A stretch of 64,000 bases of DNA from CAYTGM01 sp964437365 (GTDB taxonomy: Bacteria; Sumerlaeota; Sumerlaeia; SLMS01), in NCBI GenBank assembly GCA_964437365.1, contig CAYTGM010000003.1, forward strand, positions 186,001 to 250,000, given 5' to 3'. The notes beneath the pieces were generated by a model, which searched no databases, had not been told where the DNA came from, and was given only the letters and a program-made list of their open reading frames with translations. Made by a program: the position numbers and the translations under genes. This document shows positions 60,567 through 64,000 of the stretch, one piece after another. The stretch's first letter is position 1; every line of letters starts with the position of its first letter.

Positions 60567-61367
60567 ATGATTTCTGCGCGCAAAATTGTCTCACAAACAG
60601 GTAGTATTTTAGCACTTGGCACCCTTCTTCTCTTCCCGGCGCTGAGTAAGGCCGATCATCATCAGCAACAAGGGACCGAAGCTTTTCTCGAATCGATCGA
60701 AGAGGCTCATGATCTCGATAGCTGGTACAAGCAGGACCTGATCGCTGCCGATATTACTGTCAACTTTGGCGGAAAGAAACGGTTTGCGGGTACGATGATC
60801 TTCGATCCCTTCGTTTCAGTTTCCCGTTTCGAGCTCGACACTGGTGAAAAGCTTGTCTTTGACGGGGAAAAAGCATGGGTATCACCGGCCGATTCTGAGT
60901 ATAGCAATGCTCGATTCGACTTGCTTACCTGGCCTTACTTCCTCGCTGCTCCCATGAAACTGACCGACCCCGGCACGCATCACCAGATGATGAAAATGCA
61001 GGGTGAAGACGTGGTGAAATTGACGTTTGGCGATAACGTTGGAGACGCGCCAGATGACTGGTATATCATCTATAAGGATGAAGAATCAAATCAACTTGAA
61101 TGCCTTGCCTATATTGTGACTTTTTTCTCAGGGGATAAGGATCTGGACAAGAAGGAGCCTCACGCGGTTGTCTATAGTGAGTACAAAGACTTCAAAGGCG
61201 CTCAGATCTCCCATCGATGGGAGTTCTACAATTGGAGTGAAGAAGAGGGTGTCTACGGAGAACTAATAGGTGAGGCCACAGTTCATGGGATAAAGTCAAT
61301 GGATTGGGACCCCGCACTCTTTGAAAAACCTGAAGATGCCCGCGAATCAGAACATCCTCAGAAATAA
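60567..61367 (+). CDS. Exported hypothetical protein, possibly LolA-like in fold
   Basis: 266 residues with a signal peptide (GSILALGTLLLFPALSKA). The mature part has alternating beta-strands: ADITVNFGGKKRFAGTMIFD, FELDTGEKLVFDGEKAWVSP, VVYSEYKDFKGAQISHRWEFY. That order is reminiscent of outer-membrane lipoprotein-sorting (LolA/LppX) proteins, but no diagnostic residue is visible. It follows pyk by 27 bases and ends before a strong terminator, so pyk and this gene may share a transcript. Confidence 0.65.
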   Translation: MISARKIVSQTGSILALGTLLLFPALSKADHHQQQGTEAFLESIEEAHDLDSWYKQDLIAADITVNFGGKKRFAGTMIFDPFVSVSRFELDTGEKLVFDGEKAWVSPADSEYSNARFDLLTWPYFLAAPMKLTDPGTHHQMMKMQGEDVVKLTFGDNVGDAPDDWYIIYKDEESNQLECLAYIVTFFSGDKDLDKKEPHAVVYSEYKDFKGAQISHRWEFYNWSEEEGVYGELIGEATVHGIKSMDWDPALFEKPEDARESEHPQK

Positions 61368-61394
61368 TCGGGCTGAAAATATAAAGATACTAAA

Positions 61395-61429
61395 GGCAGC
61401 CGTCAAACCTGACGGCTGCCTTTCTTTTT
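61395..61429 (+). terminator. Strong intrinsic terminator overlapping the end of a convergent gene
   Basis: GGCAGCCGTCA-AACC-TGACGGCTGCC, a perfect 11-base stem, is followed by TTTCTTTTT. It ends the pyk transcript. The stop codon and last codons of the convergent guanylyltransferase gene lie within the hairpin. Confidence 0.93.
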
Positions 61430-62506
61430 AAGCTCTTGAGTAATCTGCTTCACGTCCTGAGCGCGTTCTTTTGTTGTAACCAATACCGCATCTTTAGATA
61501 CGATCACGATTAAATTACGAACGCCTACCACGCCGACCTCAAGGTACTTACTGCCAGCATCGTTGACAACGATACACTCGTCTGTATCCAGAACGACGGC
61601 GTCACCCTCGATCACATTATTTCTACTATCAACTTTGCGGGAGCGCTCAAGAGAATCCCAGGCTCCTACGTCATCCCACGGAAAGGTGGCCTTAACCATT
61701 TCAACATGTTTGGCCTTCTCCATAAGCGCAAAGTCTATCGATATATCTGGGAGTTCAGCAAAAAGCTTATCTGCTTTCTTTGACTGTTTCTTTGCGAGTG
61801 CCTCGGCAATTTTCTCTGTTAGTTTTCCGTGAACAGGACTCGCATCTTTCATCTCGTCCATGAAGACGGATAGTCGCCAGAAAAACATCCCACTATTCCA
61901 GAAATGCTTACCACTCTTCAAATACTTTCCTGCAATCTGGGCGTTTGGTTTCTCTCTGAACTGAACCACTTCCTGGCTGGGTTTCTTGGAATTCTTATTC
62001 GCGACTTCGATATATCCATATCCAGTTTCCGGTCGAGTCGGTGGAATCCCGATCGTAACCAGAGCGTCATTTTTCTCTGCTGATTCCATCGCCTTCTTCA
62101 CCGTTGCACGAAAACGTGGAGGAGTCCCGATCTGATGATCTGATGTCAGAATACAAAGAGTCACTTCATTTGATTTGTAGCGCGCTTTTAACTCAGAAGC
62201 AACCCAGCACAAACACCCGGCTGTATTCCTCTTGTGTGGCTCGGCCAGGATATTCTTCGTGGGGATAGGGAGCTTTGCCTTCTTTATCGCGTTAACGAGT
62301 CGCTTTGTGGTAGCTATATAAATATCTTCTTTAGGGATCAGTGGTGAGATTCGACTGACCGCTTCTTCGATGAGCGTTTCCTTCTCACTTGTCAGCTTGA
62401 GCAGCTGCTTTGGTCTGTCCTGACGCGATAGAGGCCAGAACCTCTCGCCAGAGCCACCTGCCATGATGACAGCAACTCGACGGGGGTTTTCTTTTCTCGG
62501 TGACAT
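61403..62506 (-). CDS. manC: Mannose-1-phosphate guanylyltransferase
   Basis: Makes GDP-mannose from GTP and mannose-1-phosphate for surface glycans. The 367-residue protein has the nucleotidyltransferase signature MAGGSGERFWPLSRQDRPKQ and TSDHQIG. EKPNAQIAGKYLKSGKHFWNSGMFFW and FPWDDVGAWDSL follow. There is no C-terminal phosphomannose-isomerase cupin, so it is the short, monofunctional type. Its last codons (GSRQV, stop) are inside a terminator hairpin. GDP-mannose could feed the polyprenyl-sugar and GT-C enzymes at 28622-42608, by inference. Confidence 0.9.
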   Translation of the reverse strand: MSPRKENPRRVAVIMAGGSGERFWPLSRQDRPKQLLKLTSEKETLIEEAVSRISPLIPKEDIYIATTKRLVNAIKKAKLPIPTKNILAEPHKRNTAGCLCWVASELKARYKSNEVTLCILTSDHQIGTPPRFRATVKKAMESAEKNDALVTIGIPPTRPETGYGYIEVANKNSKKPSQEVVQFREKPNAQIAGKYLKSGKHFWNSGMFFWRLSVFMDEMKDASPVHGKLTEKIAEALAKKQSKKADKLFAELPDISIDFALMEKAKHVEMVKATFPWDDVGAWDSLERSRKVDSRNNVIEGDAVVLDTDECIVVNDAGSKYLEVGVVGVRNLIVIVSKDAVLVTTKERAQDVKQITQELKKKGSRQV

Positions 62507-62803
62507 TTCTCAAGGTGTTCCTTGCATGGGGTCGATACATCCTATGAAGAGGAGAATGTGTGGATCCATCCATGACGGGCAAGTGAGAACCGCCCACTTA
62601 GCATCCTACAGAAGCGTGGTAATTGTGAGGGCTTTATTGAAGTGCCTGAAAATCCCTGAATGAAGACCAGTCCTGGATTCCTGTCAAGTTCTCTGCAAGG
62701 AGAGGGAATTTGTTCGAAACTCAGGAGTTTCCATGCCCTTCGACAACCCCTGAACTTCATTGAGCATTGTCTCCTCGCGAAGAAGTTGGTGAGCCCCCCG
62801 AGG
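62507..62803. other. Intergenic region, nothing recognised
   Basis: About 300 bases upstream of the guanylyltransferase gene and downstream of the aminotransferase gene. The open frames seen here look like chance. No repeat, RNA gene or clear promoter was seen. Confidence 0.4.
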
Positions 62804-64000
62804 TCAGCCTAAAACCTGTGAGAACCTTTCCAGTAACCAGTCAACCTGATCGCGCGTTAAAACCAGTGGCGGTGCAATTCTGATAGTTTGCTTATGCGTG
62901 TCCTTGCATAAGATACCCAGCTCTGCCAGCTTCTCACAATAAGGACGGGCTGCGCCTGCTTCTTCGTGAAGCTCAACACCGATCATCAGCCCTCGTCCGC
63001 GGACCTCTTTCACATTCTTCGAGTTGAGGTTCCTCAATTCTTTAAGCATATACGCTCCCTGCTGCTCTGAGTTCTCGATCATTCCCTCTTCAACAAGAAC
63101 ACGAAGTGCGGCTCGTGCAACGGCACAGGCCAGCGGGTTCCCTCCGTAAGTGCTCCCATGATCCCCCGGCGTAAAGACATCCATTAAATCACTGTCTGCA
63201 AGAAGCGCAGAAACAGGATAGACTCCCCCAGAGAGAGCCTTTCCGATAACGGTTGCATCAGCACGCACTTTCTCATGGTCCTGAGCCATCAGTTTACCCG
63301 TGCGCCCAAGTCCAGATTGTATTTCATCAAGAATCAAGAGGACATCATTCTCTGTGCATATATCACGTAACTCTTTAAGGAAGCCTTCAGGAGGCATGAT
63401 AATACCAGCCTCTCCCTGAATAGGTTCGAGAAGGACTGCAGCCGTATTGGCTGTGATCGAATTCCTTACAGCAGTAATATCCCCATATGGGACAGTTACA
63501 AACCCTGGCGTAAATGGTCCGAAGCCGGAACGTGACCCCTCGTGTGAACTGAAACCGACAATTGTTGTAGTTCTTCCATGGAAGTTATCAGTACCCGTGA
63601 TGATCTCTGCGTGACCTTCCGGTATGTTCTTCTTTTCGTATGCATATTTCCTGACGGCTTTAATAGCAGTTTCTACGGCCTCTGCGCCGCTGTTCATCGG
63701 CAAAACTCTTTGATATCCAGAAAGCTCACTAAGTTCCTGGTAGAAAAGCCCCAGCTGATCATTCCTGAACGCTCGAGATGTGAGCGTCAATTTTCTCGCC
63801 TGGTTGATGAGAGCGTCTATAATGACCGGATGGCAGTGTCCCTGGTTCACAGCTGAGTACGCTGATAGACAGTCGAGGTATTTCTTGCCTTCTGTGTCCC
63901 ATACCCAGACACCCTCCCCTCGGGACAGAACGACATTAAGAGGTGAATAGTTATTTGCGCCAAAAGTATGTTCAAGCTGAAGGAGATACTCAGCCTGCAG
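62804..64000 (-). CDS. rocD: Ornithine--oxo-acid aminotransferase (5' end outside window)
   Basis: PLP-dependent class III aminotransferase converting ornithine and 2-oxoglutarate to glutamate semialdehyde and glutamate. The frame is open to the window edge (EHTFGANNYSPLNVVLSRGEG near the left of the visible protein), so the N terminus is missing; GTG 63850 is inside the gene and not its start. Family blocks: MNSGAEAVETAIKA, NFHGRTTTIVGFS, LEPIQGEAGI, LILDEIQSGLGRTG and the PLP Lys in VIGKALSGGVYPVSA. HTFGANNYSPL is the block that favours ornithine aminotransferase over acetylornithine aminotransferase. Confidence 0.92.
   Translation of the reverse strand: MQAEYLLQLEHTFGANNYSPLNVVLSRGEGVWVWDTEGKKYLDCLSAYSAVNQGHCHPVIIDALINQARKLTLTSRAFRNDQLGLFYQELSELSGYQRVLPMNSGAEAVETAIKAVRKYAYEKKNIPEGHAEIITGTDNFHGRTTTIVGFSSHEGSRSGFGPFTPGFVTVPYGDITAVRNSITANTAAVLLEPIQGEAGIIMPPEGFLKELRDICTENDVLLILDEIQSGLGRTGKLMAQDHEKVRADATVIGKALSGGVYPVSALLADSDLMDVFTPGDHGSTYGGNPLACAVARAALRVLVEEGMIENSEQQGAYMLKELRNLNSKNVKEVRGRGLMIGVELHEEAGAARPYCEKLAELGILCKDTHKQTIRIAPPLVLTRDQVDWLLERFSQVLG

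Overview
The window reads as chromosomal DNA of a Gram-negative bacterium of moderate GC content. The evidence is a dcw cell-wall cluster whose MurE carries the meso-diaminopimelate motif DNPR, several lipoprotein signals, a divergent pair of exported peptidoglycan-turnover enzymes, and very large secreted beta-rich proteins (FG-GAP propeller, malectin, IPT/TIG, Thr-Pro linkers). This combination is typical of little-cultured lineages near the PVC and FCB groups, such as Sumerlaeota or Hydrogenedentota. That placement is an inference from protein style, not from a marker gene. No rRNA, tRNA, CRISPR array, prophage or transposase was found.

Layout. 1-6820 (minus): dcw cluster mraZ-rsmH-ftsL-ftsI-murE-murF, with MraZ-type operator boxes in front and an unusual non-coding gap between ftsL and ftsI. 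7128-11360: a GT4 glycosyltransferase, an AT-rich SIR2-like gene framed by inverted copies of an ACCAC..GAGGCACGGAG repeat, then trpS and an M50 protease. 11361-12974: a palindrome-rich 800-base gap and two small hypothetical genes. 13119-21235 (plus): an FG-GAP secreted protein, glnE and a polytopic membrane protein. 21225-27508: an exported EEP-family phosphodiesterase, a stand-alone Tudor-like protein coupled to gatC, gatA, a DUF819 membrane protein with an extra periplasmic domain, and an NAD-binding SDR. 27527-31190: an SO_0444-type metal permease and two lipid-linked-sugar-type glycosyltransferases (GT39 and GT2).

31191-31739 is a gap holding a helically phased GACGT array. 31740-42608 (minus) looks like one surface-glycosylation locus: three GT-C-like membrane proteins (two of them tandem paralogues), a membrane protein with a GT-C-like extracytoplasmic domain, an anchored HEAT protein, and a 1629-residue secreted malectin/TIG/propeller protein. 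42881-46884: a secreted protein with a thioredoxin-like end lacking CxxC, a GAF-GGDEF-EAL c-di-GMP protein, and a VOC protein. 46885-47508 is a gap with an 11-bp tandem repeat. 47509-49929: divergent S66 LD-carboxypeptidase and NamZ-type muramidase.

49974-54790 (plus): a compact operon with gpsA, a DUF4870 protein and unknown membrane or exported proteins. 54808-64000: rlmD-type rRNA methyltransferase, an alpha/beta hydrolase, dps, a degenerate GT4 protein, pyruvate kinase, an exported protein, mannose-1-phosphate guanylyltransferase, and a partial ornithine aminotransferase running off the right edge.

No single locus is unmistakably a new system. The best candidates for a second look are the repeat-framed SIR2-like gene, the GT-C/HEAT/giant-protein operon, and the phased short-repeat arrays in the intergenic gaps.
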